A program made the position numbers and the translations under genes. This document shows, in pieces, positions 1-8,562 of a DNA stretch of 64,000 nucleotides. The notes beneath the pieces are model-generated. The model did not search any database and was not told where the DNA came from. It saw only the letters and a program-made list of their open reading frames with translations. Source of the stretch: Crocinitomicaceae bacterium (lineage in GTDB: Bacteria; Bacteroidota; Bacteroidia; Flavobacteriales_D; Crocinitomicaceae); contig JAGOBK010000002.1 of the NCBI GenBank assembly GCA_017983465.1, forward strand, positions 186,001-250,000. Reading direction: 5' to 3'. Numbering within the stretch: position 1 is the stretch's first letter; every line of letters begins with the position of its first letter.

Positions 1-214
1 GATTTTCATATTGTGTAAAAAACCATTTGCCATTATTTTCACCGGCCTGATTTTCGTATTTAACTTTGTACACTTTAAGATCTGCTTGGTTTTCGTATTT
101 CACGACGTACACTTTTACATCCGCTTGGTTGGCGTAGTTAACAGAGAACACTTTTTGGGAGAATGTATGTTGAAACAACAGAATAAAAAAGGAGGTGAAA
201 AAGATTTTTTTCAT
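1..214 (-). CDS. DUF6150-like secreted repeat protein, 3' end outside window
   Basis: A minus-strand reading frame starts at the ATG at 214-212 and runs off the left edge, leaving about 71 codons. It opens with a typical signal peptide (MKKIFFTSFFILLFQHTFSQ) and then shows a repeat of about 13 residues built on V-x-Y-x-N-Q-A-D-x-K-V-Y, followed by a GKWFF segment. This alternation of YENQAD and KVY motifs is what I know from the DUF6150 family of small secreted Bacteroidota proteins, whose function is unknown. The overlapping plus-strand frame at 11-250 is a shadow of it. The gene follows the PorZ-like gene on the same strand after 38 bases and has its own possible -7 element. Truncation is only due to the window edge. 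Confidence 0.75.
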   Translation of the reverse strand, partial: MKKIFFTSFFILLFQHTFSQKVFSVNYANQADVKVYVVKYENQADLKVYKVKYENQAGENNGKWFFTQYEN

Positions 215-225
215 GGCGTTTTTTT

Positions 226-233
226 CAAAAATA
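226..233 (-). promoter_or_regulatory. possible -7 element (TATTTTTG) for the DUF6150-like gene
   Basis: On the minus strand TATTTTTG fits the Bacteroidota -7 consensus TAnnTTTG and lies 11 bases before the start codon at 214. No TTG is found 19 bases upstream, so support is partial. Confidence 0.3.
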
Positions 234-252
234 AGGATGTTTTGGAATAACT

Positions 253-2571
253 CTAGCGGATCACCATGACTTTACCAACTTTCCGATCTCTTCCATCGAA
301 ATTCGTTGCGGTCCAGATGAAATAAACTCCTGTTGGTACCTTTTCACCATTCAGATTTTGACCGTTCCACGTTGCTGTTCCGCCATTCGATGTTGTTCTG
401 TAAATCAAATTCCCGGCAACATCTGTTACTTTCACATCGGAATCATAACGAATTCCTTGAATGGTGACTGGTCCAAAATAATTTGGTTTCACTGGATTTG
501 GGAAAACAATGACGTTCGAATATTCTGGATCTTCATACGTTGCATTAGTGCGGTAAGAAACAAGTCCTTTATCCGTCACAATATATAATTCCCCCGTTTC
601 TTGATTCAATTGCAAGTCGACAATTACATTTGAGATAATCGGAGAATTATCAGTTGTAAATTGCTCCAATATTTCCGATCCATCTGCAGAAAGAAGAATG
701 ATTCCACCATTTGCGGTTCCCATCCACTTGCGATTCCCACCATCCACTTCTATGTCCGTGATGTGCGTTTTACCAAGCACAAATTCTCCATTTCCTTCGA
801 AATTTATCTTTACTTGCTGAGTATTAAAATCTCCAGGTTGTGCATCAAACGCAGCCGCTGAGTTATATAAAATAGCAAAGCCTGTTTCTGTTCCTATCCA
901 TAATTCTCCATCAAAATCAGCTGCTAGCGCTGTAACGGCAATGGAGGGCAAATTCCCGCTAAACTCACCTTCATCCAAAGTGATCATCTTGTCATCACTT
1001 GGATCTGAAATGGTTCCGTTATGTTGGTAACCAATAATTCCATCCGTTTTGGTGGCAAACCACAAAATTTCATCGAAATCTTGAATCATCTTGGTGGTAA
1101 ATTTATTCTTGGCATCCGGTCCACAATCAAAACTATACCATGCTCCCGTTTTATCACGCACCTTCAGCGGTTGGTCTGAATACCCGTTTAGCGACCATAA
1201 ATTCCCTCGTTTATCGAATAAGACATCCGAAACGAGGCTCCATCCATTTCCAATACTTGATGGTTTAATGGGCGAATTTGCTCCCGTAAATACAAGCGTA
1301 TCGGAAGTATTCATTAAGGTTAGGGGAAGATAAGAATAGGTACACATAGCCACTTCCGATGTATCATTCGGATTTATTGCTACATCGATAAAATCCCAAA
1401 TTTGTGATTCAGGCCATTGGGTAACATTGGTAACATTTAGGAGTTCCCAATTCGCATTTTGATAAAAATGAACACCATTTCTAGTGAAGCCGGGCGAGCT
1501 GCCATTGATGCGCCCTGAAGCGATGGCTAATTTACCATTTTGTGCATCCATAGCATAAAACTGGTTGTTTTTAGATCCTTCAATTGGATAAGTTTGATAG
1601 GAGATTTCAGATGGATACAAGACCAATCCATGTTTCATATCTGCTGACCATAGTCCAGATTGATTTCTGGCCGTTCGAGAAGAAGAAAACCACGTGCTAA
1701 AGTTTCCTGCCCCATAAGATTCAGGAATTTGTAGGTTGTCGTTGTACAAGTTAATTACACCATCGATATTTACTGATAGGTAATTATCGACAACATTAAT
1801 GGAATTAATTTCAACGGAAAAAGGCAAATTCGTCACAAGTTCTAAATCGGAAGCATTGATGCGATAAACAGAATCTGCTCCGTAGTCGTCTGACTTTTTC
1901 AAAACGACAAGTCGATCGTTGAACAGATCCATTTCTGTGTATTTGTTTGCGGTTTGGTATGGTAAGCGAATGTCCCTTACCCATTGGGAATAATCAGGTA
2001 AAATTGGATTTGGAAGAAATCCTTTAAGCAGTTGAGTTGGAGTTAGTGCATAAATGGAATCTTGATAAATGGCAACATCGACAATTCGTTCAGTAGAATT
2101 TGATGGGTAAAAGGTTTCTTTCACTTCGTTTTTGGACGCGTCTAACTGAACGATGGAGAAGTCATTTGCCGCATAAACGTAAATTCCATTTCGCTCGAAA
2201 CGATTAATGCGCTTTGAAACAGATATTTGGGCGAGTTTGATAGCTGGAATATTGACAATCTCCCCATTTTTATATTTGTCAATATTTCCATTTTTGTAAC
2301 CGATATACACTGCATTTTGAACCTCATCAAAGTAGAGACAGGAAATCTCAATATCCGACAAACCGTTTAATGCTGTTAACAGACGGTGTTCCTCAGTGTC
2401 AATGTTGTAAATCGACATGCCGTTTACGTAGGCAGTAAAGACTTCGTTTTCAGAAGCAACTACATCGATTGCTTTCGAAGTTGAAACGTGGAGCTTCCAA
2501 GTACCCGTGCCTATTTGGGCCCTTGAAACAAAGGAGAAAAGGCAGATAAATAAGTAGATGGTCCATTTCAT
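253..2571 (-). CDS. porZ: PorZ-like T9SS attachment-complex protein (beta-propeller, type A sorting domain)
   Basis: 772 residues. A signal peptide ending near the RAQ at residue 19 is followed directly by a WKLHVS segment and propeller-like repeats (residues about 25-650, with blades such as LWSLNGYS, ILWFATKTDG, ELWIGTETG and RKWMGTANGG), typical of two-component-regulator-type propellers. The last 85 residues (VIVFPNPVKP ... GVYFIW ... KVGKVMVIR) look like a T9SS C-terminal sorting domain. Propeller-propeller-CTD at about 780 residues is the architecture of PorZ, which in Porphyromonas gingivalis belongs to the surface attachment complex that supplies A-LPS to the sortase PorU and keeps its own CTD. 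The assignment is from architecture; a general propeller-type T9SS cargo protein is the alternative. No other T9SS core gene lies next to it here. Confidence 0.65.
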   Translation of the reverse strand: MKWTIYLFICLFSFVSRAQIGTGTWKLHVSTSKAIDVVASENEVFTAYVNGMSIYNIDTEEHRLLTALNGLSDIEISCLYFDEVQNAVYIGYKNGNIDKYKNGEIVNIPAIKLAQISVSKRINRFERNGIYVYAANDFSIVQLDASKNEVKETFYPSNSTERIVDVAIYQDSIYALTPTQLLKGFLPNPILPDYSQWVRDIRLPYQTANKYTEMDLFNDRLVVLKKSDDYGADSVYRINASDLELVTNLPFSVEINSINVVDNYLSVNIDGVINLYNDNLQIPESYGAGNFSTWFSSSRTARNQSGLWSADMKHGLVLYPSEISYQTYPIEGSKNNQFYAMDAQNGKLAIASGRINGSSPGFTRNGVHFYQNANWELLNVTNVTQWPESQIWDFIDVAINPNDTSEVAMCTYSYLPLTLMNTSDTLVFTGANSPIKPSSIGNGWSLVSDVLFDKRGNLWSLNGYSDQPLKVRDKTGAWYSFDCGPDAKNKFTTKMIQDFDEILWFATKTDGIIGYQHNGTISDPSDDKMITLDEGEFSGNLPSIAVTALAADFDGELWIGTETGFAILYNSAAAFDAQPGDFNTQQVKINFEGNGEFVLGKTHITDIEVDGGNRKWMGTANGGIILLSADGSEILEQFTTDNSPIISNVIVDLQLNQETGELYIVTDKGLVSYRTNATYEDPEYSNVIVFPNPVKPNYFGPVTIQGIRYDSDVKVTDVAGNLIYRTTSNGGTATWNGQNLNGEKVPTGVYFIWTATNFDGRDRKVGKVMVIR

Positions 2572-2626
2572 GTTGTCCGTATAACGTAGGTTTAAGGTTT
2601 AAATTGGGTAGAATTAAATATTTAAG

Positions 2627-4216
2627 TTAAAAATAACGTAAATCAAATAAATAGATGTTCCCTTTCTGGAAAATGAGTTTAGTTAAAAATGGCTCCCACT
2701 CCTTGTTGGGTTCCCAATTCGCTTCGTGAATCACTAAAGCAAAGTTAGCCCCTTTTCGAATAATCCGTTTGATTTGTTCTGTTTCATCGGGTGTAGATTC
2801 ATGCAAGCTAAAGTGGGTATATCCAATTCTTCCTAAAGTGTATAATTGAATGTTTGGTGAAGAATCTGATAGACAAAGAATGGTATCGCTTTTGGGAATA
2901 ATTCGTTGAATTTCTTCCGTACAAGCTTGTAATTGACCAAGGTGCTCGCGGTGATAAAAATGAAAGTATCCCCAATTTCCTTTCACAAATTCACTGACAA
3001 ACGGAGTGTTTTTTGTTAGTATATTTTCCTTCCCAAAGGACCAATGTGCTAAGGATATCGCTTGTAAAAAAGCAAGAGCCGTCCATGAGGCAAAAATAAT
3101 GCGTCGGTTAATTTTAGAACGATTAATTCGACTACCAAATTGAATCAGCACATAGAACAGAATAAGCGGAAAAAACAATATTTCGATGAGGTAGTAATCA
3201 TGCACATCAAAAACCCAGAACCAAAGTATGAAATAGGCAATGAGACCTAAAAAGCCAATGATGACTAACCAGATGACATAGGAATACATCCATTTTTTCC
3301 AAGCGGCATAGCCAAGGAATAGCAAGGATAACAACAACATACTTGGGTGATAAAGTCCAGGTAGCATGTGTTTCCAAAATTGCTGCCAAATTGCTTTGCG
3401 TGTTTCTGCATCTACTTCCCAAATTGGACGTACCGTTGTCGAAAACAAATCCGAACCAACTTTTTCGTTGTAGCTGATGGCGTAAGAATACCAAAGGTAA
3501 CTTGTCACCAATATCAAAATAAAGGAAAGGAGGAATGAAAACCAGAAGTAAGACTGTGCTTTAAATGATTGGTTTTGATTAAATAGGGTATAGAAAAAGT
3601 AAGCGCCACCAAAGGAGAGTAAGCAAATCAATGCTGTAATTTTTAATAAGACAGCAAGTACAAAAAAAAAGGTGAGAAATCCTAGCCAAAAGACTTGTTT
3701 CGAACGAATAAATTTAAAAGTTCCATATGCTCCCAAGAGGACAAAGGAAAAGGCAAATACGTTGGGTAATATGGAATCAGCGTAAAATAGTAGGACAGGA
3801 GAACTCGCTATCAAAAAGACGAAGAGAAGGGCTTTCCATTTTTGTTGGAAAAGAAATTCCATGACCTCACTAAAAAGAGAAATCGCAATAAAAAGAATAG
3901 AAATCGAAAGGGCTTTAGGCATCCACTCGTGATGACCAAATACCTGCCATAATTTTCCGAGAATAAAATAAATAATGGGAAATTCCGAAGTAGCATTTCG
4001 CGTTCCATTCGCTAAAATCAATTGTGTTTGGGGTTCGAGAAATGGTGCGCCCTTTGCATAATTTAACGCAATTGACAGGGAATCTGTTTTTCGCCATTCA
4101 TGGATGGGTAAAATCCCGTCAAAAAAATGATCGAAGACACCGTAAAGCGAAAAAAGCACCATGAGTAGAAGCAATGCTTGATACCTTATTGGCAAATTTT
4201 GTAGTTTGGTGATCAT
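2627..4216 (-). CDS. GT-C (family 39/ArnT-like) membrane glycosyltransferase
   Basis: 529 residues, with about 11-12 hydrophobic segments between residues 10 and 400 and a soluble C-terminal part. After the first membrane helix comes the loop ILPIHEWRKTDSLSIALNYAKG, where GT-C enzymes carry their acidic catalytic site; the acidic residues here are E and D around EWRKTD. Members of this superfamily use polyprenyl-phosphate sugars to modify lipids, LPS or proteins outside the inner membrane. The start ATG overlaps the stop of the upstream GT2 gene in a TGATG junction, so the two are probably translationally coupled. The GT2 partner is of the type that makes polyprenyl-phosphate sugar, which supplies the donor. 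The acceptor cannot be told from sequence. Confidence 0.75.
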   Translation of the reverse strand: MITKLQNLPIRYQALLLLMVLFSLYGVFDHFFDGILPIHEWRKTDSLSIALNYAKGAPFLEPQTQLILANGTRNATSEFPIIYFILGKLWQVFGHHEWMPKALSISILFIAISLFSEVMEFLFQQKWKALLFVFLIASSPVLLFYADSILPNVFAFSFVLLGAYGTFKFIRSKQVFWLGFLTFFFVLAVLLKITALICLLSFGGAYFFYTLFNQNQSFKAQSYFWFSFLLSFILILVTSYLWYSYAISYNEKVGSDLFSTTVRPIWEVDAETRKAIWQQFWKHMLPGLYHPSMLLLSLLFLGYAAWKKWMYSYVIWLVIIGFLGLIAYFILWFWVFDVHDYYLIEILFFPLILFYVLIQFGSRINRSKINRRIIFASWTALAFLQAISLAHWSFGKENILTKNTPFVSEFVKGNWGYFHFYHREHLGQLQACTEEIQRIIPKSDTILCLSDSSPNIQLYTLGRIGYTHFSLHESTPDETEQIKRIIRKGANFALVIHEANWEPNKEWEPFLTKLIFQKGNIYLFDLRYF

Positions 4217-5142
4217 CAGTCTAGTTCTTTTTCAGTAATCAAATAAAGGGGGCGGTTTTTACTTTGAATAAATAATTTACCCAAGTAAATTCCTAGAATT
4301 CCTATCATTATCAGTTGAATTCCTCCGATAAACAAAATCGAAGCGATAATAGAGGTCCAACCAGTAATTGCTTCCTCGGTAAATGCAGCAATATAAATGG
4401 CATAAATCCCGTATAAAAATGCTAGAATCGCAAAAAACAAACCAGTATAAATGGAAAAATACAAGGGTTTAGCACTTGACGACGTGATACCTGTTAAGGC
4501 AAAGCGGAGCATCTTAGCAAATGAGTATTTTGTTTTACCTGAGACACGCGCATGTGGCACGTATGGAATGCCTAATTGCTTGAATCCCAAGGATGGAATA
4601 ATTCCTCTCAAGAACAGGTGAGACTCTGTGTATTTTTTGAGCGCGTCCACCACTTTTCTATCTAACAAACGAAAATCTGCGGTTCCTTCTTCCATGGGAA
4701 TCTCCACCAATTTATTTGTCAAGCGATAAAATCCTTTGGACGTCCATTTTTTCAATAAGGGAACTTTTTGATCATCCTTACGAATGGTATACACCACTTC
4801 AAATCCAGCCTTCCATTTTTCGTACAGCGTTGGGATTAATTCTGGTGGATGCTGTAAATCTGCGTCCATACTAATTACTGCTGCTCCTTGTGCATGGTCA
4901 AGTCCAGCTTTTAGCGCATTTTGGTGTCCAAAATTTCGACTAAGTTGGATGAATTTAACGCGACTATCTTTCGCGCGCAACTCTTGAATACGGAATAAGG
5001 AAAGATCTGAACTTCCATCATCCACGAATATAAACTCAAAATTGGCTAGTTGAATTTCGTTCATCACAGCCAACAAACGTTCATACATTGGGACGATGTT
5101 CCCCTCCTCATTGCAAGTAGGAATAACAATCGAAAGGTCCAT
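4216..5142 (-). CDS. GT2 polyprenyl-phosphate glycosyltransferase (DPM1/GtrB-like)
   Basis: About 308 residues from the ATG at 5142; an ATG at 5163 would add seven residues. A much longer in-frame extension exists upstream but lacks any domain, and it would overlap the divergent ridA-like gene, so I reject it. Motifs follow the family order: SIVIPTCNEEGN at the N-terminus, FVDDGSSD, ISMDADLQHPPE (metal/nucleotide-sugar site), TADFRLLDRKVV, RGIIPSLGF, and SGKTKYSFAKML. Two membrane helices follow near the C-terminus (about residues 230-290 of the short form). GtrB/DPM1-type enzymes transfer a sugar from a nucleotide donor to undecaprenyl phosphate. It is coupled to the GT-C enzyme by a one-base TGATG overlap, so the pair probably builds and uses one lipid-linked sugar. 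Confidence 0.85.
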   Translation of the reverse strand: MDLSIVIPTCNEEGNIVPMYERLLAVMNEIQLANFEFIFVDDGSSDLSLFRIQELRAKDSRVKFIQLSRNFGHQNALKAGLDHAQGAAVISMDADLQHPPELIPTLYEKWKAGFEVVYTIRKDDQKVPLLKKWTSKGFYRLTNKLVEIPMEEGTADFRLLDRKVVDALKKYTESHLFLRGIIPSLGFKQLGIPYVPHARVSGKTKYSFAKMLRFALTGITSSSAKPLYFSIYTGLFFAILAFLYGIYAIYIAAFTEEAITGWTSIIASILFIGGIQLIMIGILGIYLGKLFIQSKNRPLYLITEKELD

Positions 5143-5240
5143 GTGTGCAGAATTATTTTGCATGTTAAGCGAAGTTACACAATTATCTGAACGTATGCTT
5201 ATCGGGCTTTGATCTTGCAGACAAAATCGATTCATTTTAG

Positions 5241-5248
5241 TATATTTG
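5241..5248 (+). promoter_or_regulatory. -7 element (TATATTTG) of the ridA-like operon
   Basis: TATATTTG matches TAnnTTTG exactly and lies 15 bases before the ATG at 5264. A TTG at 5215-5217 gives a 23-base spacer, at the long end of what is accepted for Bacteroidota promoters. The position explains why the in-frame TTG at 5246, which falls inside this element, should not be taken as the start. Confidence 0.5.
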
Positions 5249-5263
5249 CCCAAAGCATTGAAA

Positions 5264-5698
5264 ATGTCAGAACAAAATCGAATTTCCACAAATAAAGCAC
5301 CAAAACCTGTTGGATTATATCCACATGCAAGACGCGTTGGAAACCTTCTTTTCTTATCAGGTGTTGGTCCGAGGGTTGCAGGTTCAGATGATACCGACTC
5401 AGCAGTACCTGGTTTAAAATTAGATAAAAACGGGAATTTCATTGAATTCGATTTCGAAGCACAATGCAGAAGTGTCTTTGACAACGTTCGCATCATCTTG
5501 GAAGAATCTGGGTCTAGTTGGGACCAATTAGTAGATGTAACCGTGTTTTTAGTGCATATGAAACGTGATTTTCAGGTTTACAATCGCGTGTATGCAGAAT
5601 ACTTTAAAGATAACTTGCCGTGTAGAACGACTGTAGAAATAAACTCTTTACCTACTCCAATTGCGATTGAATTAAAATGTATCGCCACCATTGATTAA
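5264..5698 (+). CDS. RidA/YjgF family deaminase, resembling 2-aminomuconate deaminase
   Basis: 144 residues from the ATG at 5264. The whole protein is one RidA fold. It carries PKPVGLYPHARRVGNLLFLSGVGPR at the front, a central EAQCRSVFDNVRIILEESG segment, the PCRTTVEI motif with the arginine that binds the substrate carboxylate, and a final IAIELKCIA strand with the conserved glutamate. The PHA-R-VG...LSGVGPR signature is closer to the 2-aminomuconate deaminases of the 3-hydroxyanthranilate branch of tryptophan degradation than to the generic housekeeping RidA. No other kynurenine-pathway gene is in the window, so a general enamine/imine deaminase role stays possible. It heads a likely three-gene unit with the next two genes (gaps of 25 and 3 bases). 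Confidence 0.82.
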   Translation: MSEQNRISTNKAPKPVGLYPHARRVGNLLFLSGVGPRVAGSDDTDSAVPGLKLDKNGNFIEFDFEAQCRSVFDNVRIILEESGSSWDQLVDVTVFLVHMKRDFQVYNRVYAEYFKDNLPCRTTVEINSLPTPIAIELKCIATID

Positions 5699-5723
5699 CT
5701 ATTTGACTTATTAAATTTTACTT

Positions 5724-6305
5724 ATGATTGCATTTATAATCCGTATTGTCTTAGCTGTTGTAGCTACTGGATTCAACGTTTATTTGTTTGCTACTGGACA
5801 TTGGGGTTGGGGCATCACTTTTATTTTCGTGACTGCATTAATCATCCTGTCCTTTTTTAGAAACGAAAATGTATTATTGGCATTGAATCAAATGCGCGTG
5901 GGAAATACAGATAAAGCGAAGAAATACATTGACCGTATATCAAATCCTGAATTCCTTCCAAAGAGACAACATGCGTATGTATTATTTTTAAAGGCAGTGA
6001 TGGGCGGACAAGAATTAGGCTTTGCAAATAGTGAGAAACTGCTGAGAAGAGCCATGGACCTTGGATTAAGAACTGGCGAAGACAATGCTGTTGCGCGTAT
6101 GCACTTGGCAGGTATTTGTGCACAAACAGGAAGAAAAAACGAAGCTGTTGCCTTGTTAGCAGAAGCAAAAAAATTAGATAAAAACGGAATGATGCGCGAC
6201 CAAATCAAAACGATGCAAAGTCAATTGCAAATGGCGCCATCAAAAAACCAAATGCGCCAAGCTCAAATGATGGGCGGACGTAAGAAAACGCCTAAAATGC
6301 GCTAA
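5724..6305 (+). CDS. small membrane protein with TPR-like helical domain, function unknown
   Basis: 193 residues. Two hydrophobic helices occupy about residues 1-45, then a soluble alpha-helical part (about 50-160) has paired helices of TPR type (NQMRVGNTDKAKKYIDRI and MHLAGICAQTGRKNEAVALL). The tail is basic and rich in Met and Gln and ends GGRKKTPKMR. I know similar two-TM plus TPR proteins from Bacteroidota next to methyltransferase genes, but no function is established. It lies 25 bases after the RidA-like gene and 3 bases before the methyltransferase, so co-transcription is likely. The basic tail could touch nucleic acid or anionic lipid; that is speculation. Confidence 0.7.
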   Translation: MIAFIIRIVLAVVATGFNVYLFATGHWGWGITFIFVTALIILSFFRNENVLLALNQMRVGNTDKAKKYIDRISNPEFLPKRQHAYVLFLKAVMGGQELGFANSEKLLRRAMDLGLRTGEDNAVARMHLAGICAQTGRKNEAVALLAEAKKLDKNGMMRDQIKTMQSQLQMAPSKNQMRQAQMMGGRKKTPKMR

Positions 6306-6308
6306 TTG

Positions 6309-7160
6309 ATGAGTGATATACCTAGAATTTATGCCGAACCATGGGCAGATTATGAACTATTAGATGCTGGTGGTGGTAAAAAATTAGAGCGTTGGGGTAA
6401 AATCATTACGATTCGACCAGAAGTTCAAGCTTATTTCCACAGTGGATTGCCCTTTACAGAGTGGAGAAATCTGGCTCATTGGGAATTCATTGAAGGAAAA
6501 GCGCAGCAAGGAAAATGGAAATGCTTGAAAAAAAATGTTCCAAGCGAATGGACCATTAAATACAACCGTTTAAACTTTACTTTATCCCTAACGAAATTCA
6601 AACATATTGGCTTGTTTCCTGAGCAGGAAGCGAACTGGCGTTTTATTGAGGAGCACATTTCAGCGGACGAACGTTTTTTAAACCTTTTCGCTTATACGGG
6701 TGCTGCTTCTTGCATGGCGCGTTTGAAAGGCGCAGAAACCTTTCATGTGGACTCCGCAAAATCGACATTGAATTGGGCAAAGAGAAACATGGAAGAATGC
6801 AAATTGTTAAACATCAAATGGGTACACGAAGATGCGTTAAAATTTGCCGCACGCGAAGTCAAACGTGAGAACAAATACAAAGGAATCATCATGGATCCAC
6901 CTGCATGGGGAATTGGAGCAAGTGGTGAAAAATGGAAATTAGAGGATAAAATCGATGAATTAATGATGACTGCATCTAGTCTACTTGCCGATGATGGATT
7001 CCTCATTATGAATACCTATTCACCAACGGTTGACACAGACTTTCTCACCGAATTAATCGATATTTATTTCCCAACTAAAAAGAGTTCAATTTCCCAGCTT
7101 TACATGGAGTCCAAGACAGAAAAAACCATGTATTTCGGTGAATTAGTTCGAATTCAATAA
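6309..7160 (+). CDS. class I SAM-dependent methyltransferase, RlmI/RlmK C-terminal type
   Basis: 283 residues from the ATG at 6309; a TTG three bases earlier is in frame but less likely. An N-terminal beta-rich part (residues about 1-110, LERWGKIITIRPEVQAYF and similar) precedes a Rossmann methyltransferase with the SAM motif FLNLFAYTGAASCMARLKGA, an acidic VDSAKSTLNWAKRN loop and the motif IIMDPPAWG at the active site. The DPPxxG motif and FAYTG motif I are those of the RlmI/RlmK-like 23S rRNA methyltransferases, but the PUA domain of RlmI is absent, so the exact RNA target is open. It ends only 7 bases from the convergent phoH gene. Confidence 0.8.
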   Translation: MSDIPRIYAEPWADYELLDAGGGKKLERWGKIITIRPEVQAYFHSGLPFTEWRNLAHWEFIEGKAQQGKWKCLKKNVPSEWTIKYNRLNFTLSLTKFKHIGLFPEQEANWRFIEEHISADERFLNLFAYTGAASCMARLKGAETFHVDSAKSTLNWAKRNMEECKLLNIKWVHEDALKFAAREVKRENKYKGIIMDPPAWGIGASGEKWKLEDKIDELMMTASSLLADDGFLIMNTYSPTVDTDFLTELIDIYFPTKKSSISQLYMESKTEKTMYFGELVRIQ

Positions 7161-7167
7161 GTTTTTC

Positions 7168-8493
7168 TTACAGTAAATCGTTCGCAAGGTTAGCCAATTC
7201 CGATCGTTCTCCCTTCTCTAATTTAACATGAGCAAACAGGGACTCTCCTTTTAATCGGTCGATCAAATACGCTAGCCCGTTACTGTTTTCATCCAAATAC
7301 GGTGTATCAATTTGATGCACATCTCCAGTGAACACAATTTTGGTGTTTTCACCAGCACGTGTGATAATGGTTTTCACTTCGTGAGGCGTTAAATTCTGTG
7401 CTTCATCGATGATAAACATGATGTTGGAAAGACTTCTACCACGAATGAATGCAAGTGGAGTGATGATAATTTTTCCAGAATCCTGCATCTCCATAATCGC
7501 TTTATGTTTCTTTTCATTTTCACCAAACTGAGATTTAATGAACTTTAGATTATCCCAGAGCGGCTCCATATAAGGCCCAATTTTATCGTTTGCATCACCA
7601 GGCAAGAATCCGATTTCTTTATTCGATAATGGGACAATTGGACGCGCTAAAATCACTTGATTATACAACTTTTGTTGTTCCAATGCCGCGGCTAAGGCAA
7701 GTAGGGTTTTTCCCGTTCCGGCAACACCTTGTAAGGCAACTAATTTGATGTCATTATTGAGAAGTGCATGAAAAGCAAACGCTTGTTCGGCGTTTTTTGG
7801 TTTAATTCCGTAAATAAATTCCTTTTCAATTCGGTCAACGCGATCTGTTAGGTGATTGTAAAAAGCAAGTGCAGAGGTTTTTCCATTTTTGAGAATATAG
7901 TAGCCATTCACCTCCTTTTTTTCTCCTAGGGTACCATCTTCTGGAACACTTCCTTTCGTAAATATTTCGCGAATATAGGTGGATTCTAGACCTTCGATGT
8001 TGTAAGAGCTTGACGCTTGAATTTCGTCTGAATGAACTTTTCCCGTCTGATAATCTTCAGCTACTAATCCGAGCGCTTTTGATTTGATACGTAGATTGAT
8101 ATCTTTTGTAACGAGAATCACCGATTTACGTTTTTCCTTTTCCTTTAGGAATAGTGCCGCATTAATGATTTTATGATCATTTTTATAGGCGCCATAAATA
8201 TCCTCCGCATTTAATTGTGCAGGAGCATGTTCCATGATAATCTTGAAATTCCCCAGTCCTGGACCAAGTGGAATCCACTCTTGCAAAGATCCGCTTCCTG
8301 AAAGTCGATCAATAAAACGGATAACCTCTCTCGCAGAGAAGTTTTTCGTATCGTTTCCGACCTTAAACTTATCAAGTTCTTCCAATACCGTGATTGGTAT
8401 AGCGACATTATGTTCATCAAAATTAGAGATGGAGTCGAAGTCGTGCAGTAAGACAGAAGTGTCTAGGACGAATATTTTTTGAGATTTAGCCAT
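7168..8493 (-). CDS. phoH: PhoH-family protein with N-terminal PIN domain
   Basis: 441 residues. Residues 1-145 are a PIN-type ribonuclease domain (FVLDTSVLLHD at 8-18, EELDKFK, and LVTKDINLRIKS near 128). Residues about 225-441 are the PhoH ATPase with Walker A GVAGTGKT at 256-263 and Walker B IIDEAQN at 361-367, plus the FTGD and RSELANLA motifs of the family. The PIN-PhoH fusion is the form described as an RNA helicase/ribonuclease in mycobacteria and is widespread in Bacteroidota. The gene is monocistronic by position: convergent with the methyltransferase on one side and 69 bases from the epimerase stop on the other. A perfect 9-bp inverted repeat covers its start codon. Confidence 0.93.
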   Translation of the reverse strand: MAKSQKIFVLDTSVLLHDFDSISNFDEHNVAIPITVLEELDKFKVGNDTKNFSAREVIRFIDRLSGSGSLQEWIPLGPGLGNFKIIMEHAPAQLNAEDIYGAYKNDHKIINAALFLKEKEKRKSVILVTKDINLRIKSKALGLVAEDYQTGKVHSDEIQASSSYNIEGLESTYIREIFTKGSVPEDGTLGEKKEVNGYYILKNGKTSALAFYNHLTDRVDRIEKEFIYGIKPKNAEQAFAFHALLNNDIKLVALQGVAGTGKTLLALAAALEQQKLYNQVILARPIVPLSNKEIGFLPGDANDKIGPYMEPLWDNLKFIKSQFGENEKKHKAIMEMQDSGKIIITPLAFIRGRSLSNIMFIIDEAQNLTPHEVKTIITRAGENTKIVFTGDVHQIDTPYLDENSNGLAYLIDRLKGESLFAHVKLEKGERSELANLANDLL

Positions 8494-8538
8494 TCGTTTT
8501 TTCTTTGAAAGTACCTTTTTTTGGATTTCAACGAATGG
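8490..8538 (-). promoter_or_regulatory. hairpin covering the phoH start codon
   Basis: CCATTCGTT and its exact complement AACGAATGG are separated by 31 bases. On the phoH mRNA the second arm contains the start codon (AACGAATGG), so folding would hide it. Whether transcription begins upstream of the first arm is not known; I see no clear -7 element there. Confidence 0.4.
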
Positions 8539-8562
8539 ATTTGAATGTTAAATAATAAATAA

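Noticed and set aside
11..250. Plus-strand frame of 79 codons at the left edge
   Set aside because: The minus strand of the same DNA encodes a signal peptide and clear YENQAD repeats, so the plus frame is its shadow.
5143..5496. N-terminal extension of the GT2 gene by 118 codons
   Set aside because: The extension has no domain, overlaps the divergent RidA-like gene and its promoter, and the GT2 fold begins exactly at the ATG at 5142.
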